A DNA stretch of 64,000 nt from [Erwinia] mediterraneensis (GTDB lineage: Bacteria; Pseudomonadota; Gammaproteobacteria; Enterobacterales; Enterobacteriaceae). Position 1 is the stretch's first letter, and every line of letters begins with the position of its first letter. Made by a program: the position numbers and the translations under genes. The stretch is taken from assembly GCF_900604315.1 (NCBI RefSeq), contig NZ_LR026978.1, positions 1,839,615-1,903,614 of the forward strand, written 5' to 3'. The notes beneath the pieces are model-generated. The model was not told the DNA's origin. It did not search any database and worked only from the letters and a program-made list of their open reading frames with translations. Positions 28,006 through 35,712 of this stretch are shown piece after piece.

Positions 28006-28020
28006 GTGCGTTGGCGACAG

Positions 28021-28048
28021 GAGAAGCGCGCAGGCGCTTCTCTTTTCC
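28021..28048 (+). terminator. Rho-independent terminator of the gluconate dehydrogenase operon
   Basis: A 9-bp stem GAGAAGCGC/GCGCTTCTC with a GCAG loop is followed by TTTTCC, 15 nt after the cytochrome stop. Confidence 0.85.
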
Positions 28049-28138
28049 GACAACGTGAAGATGACCAGCACGTCTGAACGGGGCAGGCGGAAAACCTGCC
28101 CACCCGCCTTAGATCCGCTCCCCCTCTTAAAATCCGCC

Positions 28139-29050
28139 TCAGTAAAGAGGCTGCTGCGCAAGTTGTTGTAGCCAGCGAAGCATAGCGTCAGCGCCAGGCT
28201 GATGCAGCGTGCGCGTTGGCCAGGCAAGAAAATAGGGCTTGTGCAACGCCAGCGAGAGCGAGTCCAGTACCACCAGCTCCCCGCGCGCCAGTTCCCGTTG
28301 AATCAACCGACGCTGCCCCAACAGCAATCCCGCGCCCTGTACGGCGGCATCAATGGCCAGCGAGGTCAGGTTAAAGGTCAGACCGCCCGCCACGGTGCTG
28401 GCGGGAACATCACGCGCCAGCAACCAGTCACGCCAGGCGGGCAGAAAACGCCCCTCGTTGCCCCAGTCGAGGTGGATCAGCGGCGCCTGACAGAAGTCGT
28501 GCGCATCGTGAAAGCGCGCCGCCAGTGTCGGACTCGCCACCGGCACCACTTCATCCTGAAACAGCGCCACTTTCTCCAGTTGCGGATAGTGATGCTCGCC
28601 AAAACAGATCACAAAATCAGCGGGCGTGGCGGCAACATTGATATGGGCGTGGGTGCCATGCACCACCAGCGCAATATCGGGCTGTGCCTGCTGCCAGGCG
28701 GTAATCGCTGGCGTCAGCCATTTGCTGGCCAGCGCAGGCAGGGACCAGATGGTCAGGCGGGATGGCGTAACCTCGTCATACAGACTTTGCTGCGCCAGCT
28801 GCAACAGGTCAAAGGCTTCGCTCACATAGCGTAAGTACTCCTTCCCCGCTTCGGTGAGCTGCACCCCCTGCTGCGTGCGCAGAAAAAGCTGGGTCGAAAG
28901 CTGCAACTCCAGCTGGCGAATCTGCTGACTGATAGCGGCGGGAGTTAATGACAACGCCAGTGCCGCCTTTGCCAGACTGCCCGCTTCCGCTGCGGTTTTG
29001 AATGCCAGAATGGCATTCAGCCTGGGTAACCGTGGCTGCGTCTGCGACAT
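28139..29050 (-). CDS. LysR-family regulator (GcvA-like)
   Basis: This 303-residue LysR factor has its DNA-binding domain at residues 8-68 (FKTAAEAGSLAKAALALSLTPAAISQQIRQLE) and an effector domain with GERFL-type GcvA-subfamily features (THAHINVAATPADFVICFGE). The start at 29050 is chosen because AAGGAG is 6 nt upstream; the ATG at 29056 would abut the box. It diverges from the 2-oxoglutarate oxygenase gene across 96 nt and is therefore its likely regulator. The effector is unknown. It ends 90 nt from the cytochrome operon, without a shared direction. Confidence 0.88.
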   Translation of the reverse strand: MSQTQPRLPRLNAILAFKTAAEAGSLAKAALALSLTPAAISQQIRQLELQLSTQLFLRTQQGVQLTEAGKEYLRYVSEAFDLLQLAQQSLYDEVTPSRLTIWSLPALASKWLTPAITAWQQAQPDIALVVHGTHAHINVAATPADFVICFGEHHYPQLEKVALFQDEVVPVASPTLAARFHDAHDFCQAPLIHLDWGNEGRFLPAWRDWLLARDVPASTVAGGLTFNLTSLAIDAAVQGAGLLLGQRRLIQRELARGELVVLDSLSLALHKPYFLAWPTRTLHQPGADAMLRWLQQLAQQPLY

Positions 29051-29146
29051 TATCATCTCCTTACGAGGGGGTTAAAAAATCATTGCTACAGGCCACCCGA
29101 CGCGGCGCGCTACAGTGTCAGTGAGTTGCCATCACGAGATCAGACC

Positions 29147-29920
29147 ATGCTGGAACAGATTATTCAACTTGCTAAACATCCACTGCATCAGGCGCAATAT
29201 CGTCAGCAATGCCGTCGTCAGCTGGACCGCGACGGCGTACTGGTGCTGGAGAATTTCCTTACGCCACAGGCGCTGGCTGCGGTGCTGGAGGAGGGGAAAG
29301 CCCATCAGCATCAGGCGTTCTATGCGCAAAGTCAGCATAACGTTTATCTGCTGAAACCCGATGCGTCCTGTGACGATCATCATCCACGCAACCGGACGGT
29401 GGTCTCTTCCAAAGGATGCATTACTGATGAGGAAATCCCGGCGGATTCAGCGCTGCGTACGCTCTACAACGCGACGCTGTTTAAAGATTTTCTGTGTGAG
29501 GTGTTGAACGAGCAGCAACTCTATCCTTACGCTGACAGGCTCTCCTCTATCAATATACACTATGCCCATACCGGACAGGAGCTGGGATGGCACTTTGATA
29601 ACTCCTCATTTGCCATCACGCTGCTGATCCAGAAGCCTCAGGGCGGTGGTGTCTTTGAGTATGTCAAAGGGTTGCGTAACGCGGATGCCGGAGAGATGAA
29701 TTTTGCCGGGGTGGCAGAGATGCTGGAGGGCAAACGTGAGCCCGAGCGGCTGTCAATGATGCCGGGCGACCTGGTGCTGTTTCGCGGACGCAATGCGTTG
29801 CACCGCGTCACGCCAACGGAGGGCGACGTGACGCGGATGCTGGTGGTACTGGCTTATAACGCTGAACCGGGCGTCTCGCTCTCGGAAACGGCGCGCATGA
29901 CCTTTTACGGTCGCGTTTAG
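29147..29920 (+). CDS. 2-oxoglutarate/Fe(II) dioxygenase of the HalD/BesD/ArpA-like group, hydroxylase type
   Basis: The 257-residue product has the double-stranded beta-helix fold of 2-oxoglutarate enzymes. The iron site is H149-x-D151 (WHFDNSSFAITLLIQ) with the distal His219 (NALHRVTP); the 2-oxoglutarate-binding Arg is probably in TRMLVVLAY. The sequence resembles the HalD/BesD amino-acid halogenase family and the ArpA-like proteins. Halogenases of that group replace the Asp by Gly; Asp is kept here, so hydroxylation is expected. A free amino acid is a plausible substrate given the ArgT-like binding protein nearby. The longer frame starts with TTG at 29126; ATG at 29147 is preferred, though its ribosome site is weak. 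Its stop codon overlaps that of the convergent hydrolase gene. Confidence 0.75.
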   Translation: MLEQIIQLAKHPLHQAQYRQQCRRQLDRDGVLVLENFLTPQALAAVLEEGKAHQHQAFYAQSQHNVYLLKPDASCDDHHPRNRTVVSSKGCITDEEIPADSALRTLYNATLFKDFLCEVLNEQQLYPYADRLSSINIHYAHTGQELGWHFDNSSFAITLLIQKPQGGGVFEYVKGLRNADAGEMNFAGVAEMLEGKREPERLSMMPGDLVLFRGRNALHRVTPTEGDVTRMLVVLAYNAEPGVSLSETARMTFYGRV

Positions 29921-30999
29921 CCCTGCTGGCGGGCTCCGCCCGTCAGGTATTGCCAGGCGCGGCGGAAAATCTGCTGCGTGCGCAGCTGCGTCACTGCACG
30001 CCAGTCCGCATCTTCCGGATAAAAACCGGCGACCAGCGCCTGCTTAATGCGTTTGCCTTCCTCGCTGGCAGGATCGCCCGTCAGATGTAACCAGTGATCG
30101 TCGCGCACCCGGCGATGCATCTCTTCTCCGGGTAAGGTGCCGCACTCAATCACCAGCTGCATCAGCGTACAGTCCGGCAGACTATCGTGCATAAACTGCG
30201 ATAAATAGCCGGTCGCCGTCGCCGTGACCCCGGTTTCGCTGTCGCGATCCGCACCGGTCAGCAGTACGGTCAGCCATTCACCAAACAGATTGCGTGCCTG
30301 CGGCAGCGCGGGCCAGGGGCGCTCAGCAATCGCCAGCAGCATGGGATGACCGTAAGCGCCCGCGCCGGTATGGAGATCAAAACTGATCAGGGTTTTCGCC
30401 TGCTGCAGATGCGTCTCTGTAATTGCCGCAAGGGTCAGACGAGACCAGCTGGCGGCGTCGCCACCAAAGAAAATACCGTCCGGATGTGTATATTGTCCCG
30501 CTTCTACCACCGCTTTCATCGCAGGCCAGCCTTGCGTCTGCAGCGCCGCGGCATAAGCCGTATCCGCTGCGGCACGATCGCCGCAATAGAACCCATGCAC
30601 TGGCGGATAAGCTGGCGTAGTGGGGAGAGGGCGGGCAAAATCGATAAAATTACGGTTCAGGTCGATATTGTTTTCATTGACGCGGCGCAGGTGGGCGGTG
30701 CCCCAGGGATTGATCAGATGCACCAGCAGCAGCGCGCAATCTGACGGCATTTCCTGACCCTGGCTGGCCTCCAGCCAGGCGATTTGATTATCTGAGCCGT
30801 AATAGCCTTCTACTCCGTGTACTCCGGAGACAATCAGCATCATTTTTTCCGCCGCCGGGTTACCGAGCAGGGCGACATCGGTATAGAGCGCTTCTCCCTG
30901 CGGTCCCGTCAGCGGGTGCAGCCAGTGAGATAACTGCGCGCCAGCCCGTTCCGCCGCCTGTAAAAAACGTGCTCGTTGGGCGCGATAGTCAGGCAACAT
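29917..30999 (-). CDS. DUF2817 M14-like zinc hydrolase
   Basis: This 360-residue protein belongs to the DUF2817 family, related to M14 carboxypeptidases and aspartoacylase/succinylglutamate desuccinylases. Zinc ligands are likely in SGVHGVEGYYGS (His and Glu) and SFDLHTGAGAYGH (His). NIDLNRNF resembles the substrate-carboxylate arginine motif, and IECGT supplies the probable catalytic Glu. No signal peptide is seen, so it should act in the cytoplasm, cleaving an amide bond of a peptide or N-acyl amino acid. It follows the amino-acid binding-protein gene after 2 nt, so the two form an operon. The actual substrate is unknown. Confidence 0.8.
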   Translation of the reverse strand: MLPDYRAQRARFLQAAERAGAQLSHWLHPLTGPQGEALYTDVALLGNPAAEKMMLIVSGVHGVEGYYGSDNQIAWLEASQGQEMPSDCALLLVHLINPWGTAHLRRVNENNIDLNRNFIDFARPLPTTPAYPPVHGFYCGDRAAADTAYAAALQTQGWPAMKAVVEAGQYTHPDGIFFGGDAASWSRLTLAAITETHLQQAKTLISFDLHTGAGAYGHPMLLAIAERPWPALPQARNLFGEWLTVLLTGADRDSETGVTATATGYLSQFMHDSLPDCTLMQLVIECGTLPGEEMHRRVRDDHWLHLTGDPASEEGKRIKQALVAGFYPEDADWRAVTQLRTQQIFRRAWQYLTGGARQQG

Positions 31000-31001
31000 G
31001 A

Positions 31002-31784
31002 TTACTGATCCAGCTTATGGTAAACGCTGAAGCTGAAGTATTTCTTCGCCAGCTGATCGTAAGTTCCGTTCTTGTGCAGTTCCGCCAGCGCGTTGTTAAT
31101 CAGCGTCAGGTTCTCTGTATCGTCTTTACGCAGACCGATGCCGATGCCTTCGCCAAAATATTGCTTGTCATAAAGCATATCGCCGCTGATGGCGAAGTCC
31201 TGTCCCTGCGGGCTTTTCAGGAAGCCGGTTTCCGCCGAGGCGGCGCTGGTCAGGGTCGCATCCAGACGACCGGATGCGAGATCGGGATAGATTTCATCCT
31301 GATTCGGGTAGGAGACCACCTGCACACCCTGACGCGCCCACACCTCTTTTGCATAGGTTTCCTGGGTGGTGCCCTGAGCAACCCCGACAATCTTTCCTTT
31401 CAGCGCAGCGGCTTCAGGCTGTAGCGCGTTGCCTTTTTTCGTTACCAGCGCGCTTGGCGTGTTATACAGCATGTCGCTGAAAGCAACCTGCTCGCGACGT
31501 TTCGGGGTCATCGACATCGCGGAGAGAATAGCGTCAAATTTACGCGCCTTAAGTGCCGGGATAATCCCGTCATAGCCGGTCTGTACCCAGACGCATTTCA
31601 CTTTCGCCTGAGCGCAAATGGCATTACCCAAATCGATATCGAAGCCCTGCAAAGAACCGTCTACCGCTTTGGACTCAAAAGGAGGAAAGGTGGGATCTAC
31701 CCCAAAACGCAACTCAGGTTGCGTCAGCGCGCTGGCGCTGAAAGCGCAGGCCAGCAGTACGGCAGACAGAACGATCTTCTTCAT
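31002..31784 (-). CDS. Periplasmic amino-acid-binding protein (ArgT/HisJ-like)
   Basis: This 260-residue SBP family 3 protein has a signal peptide (MKKIVLSAVLLACAFSASA). The mature sequence begins with RFGVDPTFPPFESK, and GFDIDLGNAICAQAKVKCVWV and MSMTPKRREQVAFSD are typical of the lysine/arginine/ornithine and histidine binders ArgT and HisJ. Those receptors deliver basic amino acids to an ABC importer. No permease or ATPase gene is adjacent, so it must share an importer encoded elsewhere or act as an orphan receptor. It is co-transcribed with the DUF2817 hydrolase. A possible GGGAA ribosome site lies 5 nt before the start. Confidence 0.9.
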   Translation of the reverse strand: MKKIVLSAVLLACAFSASALTQPELRFGVDPTFPPFESKAVDGSLQGFDIDLGNAICAQAKVKCVWVQTGYDGIIPALKARKFDAILSAMSMTPKRREQVAFSDMLYNTPSALVTKKGNALQPEAAALKGKIVGVAQGTTQETYAKEVWARQGVQVVSYPNQDEIYPDLASGRLDATLTSAASAETGFLKSPQGQDFAISGDMLYDKQYFGEGIGIGLRKDDTENLTLINNALAELHKNGTYDQLAKKYFSFSVYHKLDQ

Positions 31785-32417
31785 GAAAAATTCCCGGAAA
31801 GGCTAAAAAGGTCAGTAACAAAACGTAATAACATGGAAGAGAAAAGGGATCGAGAGGTGTAAAACAGGAGTCGCAGGAAGGTGCTGGCACAGATAGCCAG
31901 AAAAGAGCGATCTGACAATATAAAGTTTTGCGTAAATCATAAAAATTCGTGCTTGTCTGTTATCTTGCGCACATTAACAGATTTATCTGCTTTTGATTTT
32001 TTTAGCGTTTTGTTACGCGTCACGCTTCTCTGCGCGACGGTTCTGCGCATCGGGACGATTTTTCACGGACGCCGGTGTTGTGCTGCTGGCATACGCTATT
32101 TCATCGTTGTTCAGGGAACACAGGCAGGATGCTGAACTCGCACTTTTCTGCACGAAGCTGACAACGTAAACGGTTGCCTGGTTCCATTGACAGCAGGGTT
32201 GTTATGTGATGTATATCACATATTCGTTGAATTGGAATGCAACACATTTTGACAAACGTGATCAAAATCTATTTTCTATCGCGCTGATACAGGCACGCTA
32301 CGCGGGCTGAAAACCGGGTATCGCTAACACGGTTGTTAATGACTGCCCATCCACTGGGATTTACTTCACCTGACTGCATGTTTCACTGATGCGGTCGAGA
32401 GCATGTGGTTATTTATA
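31785..32417. other. Divergent intergenic region upstream of tsx
   Basis: This AT-rich region of 633 nt lies between the binding-protein gene (minus) and tsx (plus). It contains a consensus CRP site (32205-32220), then AACGTGATCAAAATC about 50 nt further, which may be a second, weaker CRP site, with a TGCAAC motif between them that resembles a CytR half-site. No gene was found between 31800 and 32200. Confidence 0.55.
32205..32220 (+). promoter_or_regulatory. CRP site of tsx
   Basis: TGTGATGTATATCACA is a perfect TGTGA-N6-TCACA CRP core, extended by TA on the left and TA on the right. E. coli tsx is likewise controlled by CRP together with CytR and DeoR. Confidence 0.8.
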
Positions 32418-33281
32418 ATGAAATATAAAGCATTGATAGCAGGTGCCTTACTGGCAGGGTCTTACACAGGCGCAGCACAGGCGGAGAGCGATCCACAATA
32501 CCTGTCTGACTGGTGGCATCAGAGCGTCAACGTGGTGGGCAGCTACCACACCCGGTTTGGGCCACAGTTCAATAACGATGTCTATCTTGAGTATGAAGCT
32601 TTCGCCCATAAAGACTGGTTCGATTTCTATGGCTACCTCGATCTGACCAACTTCTTTGGTGCTGGCAACAGCAATGCTAACGGTATTTTCGATCACGGCT
32701 CGCCGCTGTTTATGGAGATTGAACCGCGTTTCTCCATCGACAAGCTGACCGGCACCAGCCTGGCATTTGGCCCGTTCAAAGAGTGGTATTTCGCCAATAA
32801 CTACATCTATGACATGGGACGCAACAGCGCCAACCGTCAGAACACCTGGTATATGGGGCTGGGTACCGATATTGATACCGGCAGCGACATCGGGCTGTCA
32901 CTGAATGTGTATGCGAAATACCAGTGGGAAAACTACGGCGCAGCGAACGAAAACAGCTGGGATGGCTACCGCTTCAAGGTGAAGTATTTCGTGCCAATCA
33001 CTACCCTGTGGGGCGGCAACCTCGGCTATGTGGGCTTCACCAACTTTGACTGGGGCTCTGATCTGAACGAGAAAGGCGGTTCATCACGTACCAGCAACTC
33101 CATCGCGTCCAGCCACATTCTTTCGTTGGGTTACGATCACTGGCACTACTCGCTGGTAGCGCGTTACTTCCATAACGGCGGACAGTGGGCCGATGGCCGT
33201 GAGCTGAACTTCGGCAACGGCAATTTTGAAGTGAAATCGACCGGCTGGGGCTACTACCTGGTGGCAGGTTACAACTTCTGA
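32418..33281 (+). CDS. tsx: Nucleoside-specific channel Tsx
   Basis: This outer-membrane beta-barrel channel takes up nucleosides and deoxynucleosides and is often a phage or colicin receptor. The signal peptide ends GAAQA; the mature protein ([24 protein letters not shown]) is nearly identical to E. coli Tsx, with conserved [20 protein letters not shown] and the terminal Phe (AGYNF). The loop around GGSSRTSNS is shorter than in E. coli, as expected of a surface loop. The start at 32418 gives a normal signal sequence; an ATG five codons upstream (32403) is also possible, and neither has a good ribosome site. Confidence 0.93.
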   Translation: MKYKALIAGALLAGSYTGAAQAESDPQYLSDWWHQSVNVVGSYHTRFGPQFNNDVYLEYEAFAHKDWFDFYGYLDLTNFFGAGNSNANGIFDHGSPLFMEIEPRFSIDKLTGTSLAFGPFKEWYFANNYIYDMGRNSANRQNTWYMGLGTDIDTGSDIGLSLNVYAKYQWENYGAANENSWDGYRFKVKYFVPITTLWGGNLGYVGFTNFDWGSDLNEKGGSSRTSNSIASSHILSLGYDHWHYSLVARYFHNGGQWADGRELNFGNGNFEVKSTGWGYYLVAGYNF

Positions 33282-33285
33282 TGAT

Positions 33286-33337
33286 GAGAGGCGTAAACGC
33301 CTCTCGCCTCACACCTCTCCCGTCCGGGGAGAGGTGT
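33286..33337. terminator. Paired hairpins between convergent tsx and yjdN
   Basis: Two hairpins lie in tandem. The first is GAGAGGCG/CGCCTCTC (33286-33305, TAAA loop). The second is ACACCTCTCCC/GGGAGAGGTGT (33311-33337). They separate two convergent genes, but neither is followed by a good T-run. Confidence 0.5.
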
Positions 33338-33777
33338 TAATCCTGACGCGGTTTCAGCACGTTAATGCGCCACGGCACGCCAAACTTATCAATAAACATG
33401 CCGAATCCCTTCGCCCAGAAGGTCTCCTGCCACGGTGTCGTGACTTCTCCTCCCGCTGAGAGTTTTTCAAACCAGGTTTTCCCCTGCGCCTCATCAATGG
33501 TGGACAGGCTCACCGCATACCCTGCATGCGTCGAAGCCGCTGGCTGATTGGTATTGCCATCGCTCAGCATGATCTCGCCCTGACCGATGCGCAAATGCGC
33601 ATGCATGATTTTTTCCGGGGGAAAGGAGGCGGCAGGATCGGCACCTACTTGTGGCCCCTGTTCTGGCATATCGCCAAAGGTCATTTTAAACAGCAACTCA
33701 CCGTCCGTCGCGTCCAGGTAAAAGTCGATCGCCTCTTCACAGCGGCCATACAGAAACAGATAGGGACTGACTTGCAT
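33337..33777 (-). CDS. yjdN: VOC-family protein YjdN/PhnB-like
   Basis: This 146-residue cytoplasmic protein of the vicinal-oxygen-chelate superfamily has two beta-alpha-beta-beta-beta modules. The pattern PYLFLYGRCEEAIDFY ... HAHLRIGQGEIMLSDG ... KFGVPWRINVLKP is that of YjdN (formerly PhnB) of E. coli, whose activity is unknown. The metal ligands of true glyoxalases are only partly kept. The start follows CCGGAGGAAAAG. Confidence 0.88.
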   Translation of the reverse strand: MQVSPYLFLYGRCEEAIDFYLDATDGELLFKMTFGDMPEQGPQVGADPAASFPPEKIMHAHLRIGQGEIMLSDGNTNQPAASTHAGYAVSLSTIDEAQGKTWFEKLSAGGEVTTPWQETFWAKGFGMFIDKFGVPWRINVLKPRQD

Positions 33778-33931
33778 CTTTTCCTCCGGGCAGATTGCAT
33801 TGAATTTTCATCACCCTTCGAAGTGTAGTCGATTGTGGTGCGCTGCCGCTGGGCAGACGCAGATTTATAGCAGTGCCAGCCAGCAGCAGAATTTCCCTCT
33901 CTGTTATGCCCTGACCATGCTGCTCAAATGT

Positions 33932-33945
33932 GCAACGTACGTTGC
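33932..33945. promoter_or_regulatory. Operator-like perfect palindrome
   Basis: GCAACGTACGTTGC is a perfect 14-bp palindrome of the type bound by TetR-family dimers. It stands in the 316-nt gap between yjdN (minus) and the MFS carrier (plus), about 150 nt from each start codon. No regulator gene is adjacent. The rest of the gap shows no gene. Confidence 0.5.
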
Positions 33946-34093
33946 TAAAATCTCACCGTTTTGCCTCTCGGCATGGAAAATGGGATCTATTATCCTGCTC
34001 TTTCTTCGCTTACTGACGGTGATTTATTTCAATTTCTAATCACGTCCCGTGAGTAAGTTTTGCAAACATCGTCACACCGAGGTTGATAATAAA

Positions 34094-35506
34094 ATGACAA
34101 TCGCCTGCTCTACAGGGAGCCCGTCGCTGGCCGGTACACCTGAACAATCCCCCTCTTTAGTCAGTCGCATTGATGCGCTGCCCTCATCGGCCGCCTTATG
34201 GCGCTTTATCTCGCTGCTGGCGCTGGGCGGATTTTTTGAACTCTACGATCTGTTTGAAACCGGCTATATCAGCGCGGGACTGCTGGCCGCCAATATCTTC
34301 CATAGCGGCAGCGCCGGAATATTTGGCATCTCCGATCAGGCAGCCTTTGCCTCCGCCACTTTTCTTGGCTTGTTTGTCGGTGCCAGCTTGCTGGCTCCGA
34401 ACGCCGATCGTTTTGGCCGTCGTTTCACTTTTATGTGCGCCCTGGCCTGGTATGGCGTTTTCTCGCTGCTGATGGCGTTCCAGAACAGCGCGGAAGGGGT
34501 CATTCTCTGCCGCTTTCTGGTGGGCATCGGTCTTGGCGTTGAGCTGGTGACCATTGATACTTATCTTTCTGAATGGGTGCCGACCCGCCTGCGCAGTAAA
34601 GCCTTCGCCTTCTCGTTTTTTGTGCAGTTTCTTTCCGTGCCCACCGTGGCGTTAATGTCATGGTGGCTGGTGCCGCAAACCATTCTCGATCTGGAAGGCT
34701 GGCGCTGGGTGGTGATCGCTGGCGCACTCTGTTCGCTGGTGATCTGGTTTATCCGTAAGAATCTGCCGGAATCGGCGCGCTGGCTGGCGCAGCAGGGGCG
34801 TCATCAGGAAGCGCATCAGGTGCTGAGTGCGATGGAGAAACGCTGTGGTGCTGCGCCTGGCCCGGCATTTTCGTCCGATGACGTTGCTGCACAGCTGCCG
34901 CGCAAAGGACGTTTTCGTGAGATTTGGGCACCCGCTTACCGCAAGCGTACCCTGATGCTGGTGGTGATGAACTTCTTTCAGGCGATCGGCTTTTTCGGCT
35001 TCGGTAACTGGCTGCCCGCTCTGCTGTCGGGCCAGGGCACCACTATCACCCACAGCCTGCTTTATGCCTTTTTCATCACCCTGGCCTATCCGCTCGGTTC
35101 GCTGATCAGCAGTCGCTATGCGGATAAGATGGAGAATAAATGGCAGATCGTTCTCTCTTCGCTGATGACGGTGGTGTTCGGCACACTGTTCGCCTTCCAG
35201 AGCCAGCCGCTGCTGTTGATCGCCTGTGGCTTTTTAATCACCTGGTCCAATGCGTGGCTGACTTACAGCTATCACGCTTATCAAACCGAGATCTTTCCCA
35301 CCCATATCCGTGCCCGCGCCGTTGGCTTCTGTTACTCCTTTAGCCGCCTCTCGACAGCCTTCAGCAGTATTCTGATCGGCGTAATTTTGCAGTATGCCGG
35401 TACGCCAGGCGTGGTGAGCTTTATTGTGCTAAGTATGCTGATGGTCATGCTGTCGGTAGGGATCTACGGGCCGAAAACCCGGGGCATCGATCTGGAGAAT
35501 ATCTGA
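34094..35506 (+). CDS. MFS transporter, sugar/aromatic-acid symporter-like
   Basis: This 470-residue major-facilitator protein has twelve predicted membrane helices. Typical motifs are DRFGRRFTFMCAL after helix 2, the acidic helix 4 region FLVGIGLGVELVTIDTYLSEWVPTRLRSKAFAF, the central loop (residues 235-275) and FPTHIRARAVGFCYSFSRL after helix 10. These place it in the sugar-porter/aromatic-acid:proton-symporter branch. The substrate cannot be named. The frame begins with GTG at 34049, but the ATG at 34094 has an upstream AGG and gives a usual N-terminal length. It stands alone. Confidence 0.85.
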   Translation: MTIACSTGSPSLAGTPEQSPSLVSRIDALPSSAALWRFISLLALGGFFELYDLFETGYISAGLLAANIFHSGSAGIFGISDQAAFASATFLGLFVGASLLAPNADRFGRRFTFMCALAWYGVFSLLMAFQNSAEGVILCRFLVGIGLGVELVTIDTYLSEWVPTRLRSKAFAFSFFVQFLSVPTVALMSWWLVPQTILDLEGWRWVVIAGALCSLVIWFIRKNLPESARWLAQQGRHQEAHQVLSAMEKRCGAAPGPAFSSDDVAAQLPRKGRFREIWAPAYRKRTLMLVVMNFFQAIGFFGFGNWLPALLSGQGTTITHSLLYAFFITLAYPLGSLISSRYADKMENKWQIVLSSLMTVVFGTLFAFQSQPLLLIACGFLITWSNAWLTYSYHAYQTEIFPTHIRARAVGFCYSFSRLSTAFSSILIGVILQYAGTPGVVSFIVLSMLMVMLSVGIYGPKTRGIDLENI

Positions 35507-35660
35507 GCGTCATCATGATGGCCGGATCAGCGCCCTCTTTTCCGTTGATGAGCGCGCATATTAACCAGAGACAGGGCAGATACAGCACGTTTTGCCCGTA
35601 TTACTGATGAGCTTTTTTAGACGCGGATGTTTTTTTATCGTCAGGGATAACGATAACGGC

Positions 35661-35691
35661 AATAAAAAAGGCGGGCCCGCAGGCCCGCCTT
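35661..35691 (-). terminator. Rho-independent terminator of gcd
   Basis: A 10-bp stem AAGGCGGGCC/GGCCCGCCTT with a CGCA loop is followed on the minus strand by TTTTTTATT. It lies 22 nt past the gcd stop. Confidence 0.88.
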
Positions 35692-35712
35692 ATGCTTTAG
35701 CGCGGGGCTAAC

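Noticed and set aside
29147..29920. Amino-acid halogenase
   Set aside because: The family resemblance suggested a BesD-like halogenase, but the iron site keeps the Asp (H149-F-D151) that halogenases replace by Gly. A hydroxylase is more likely.
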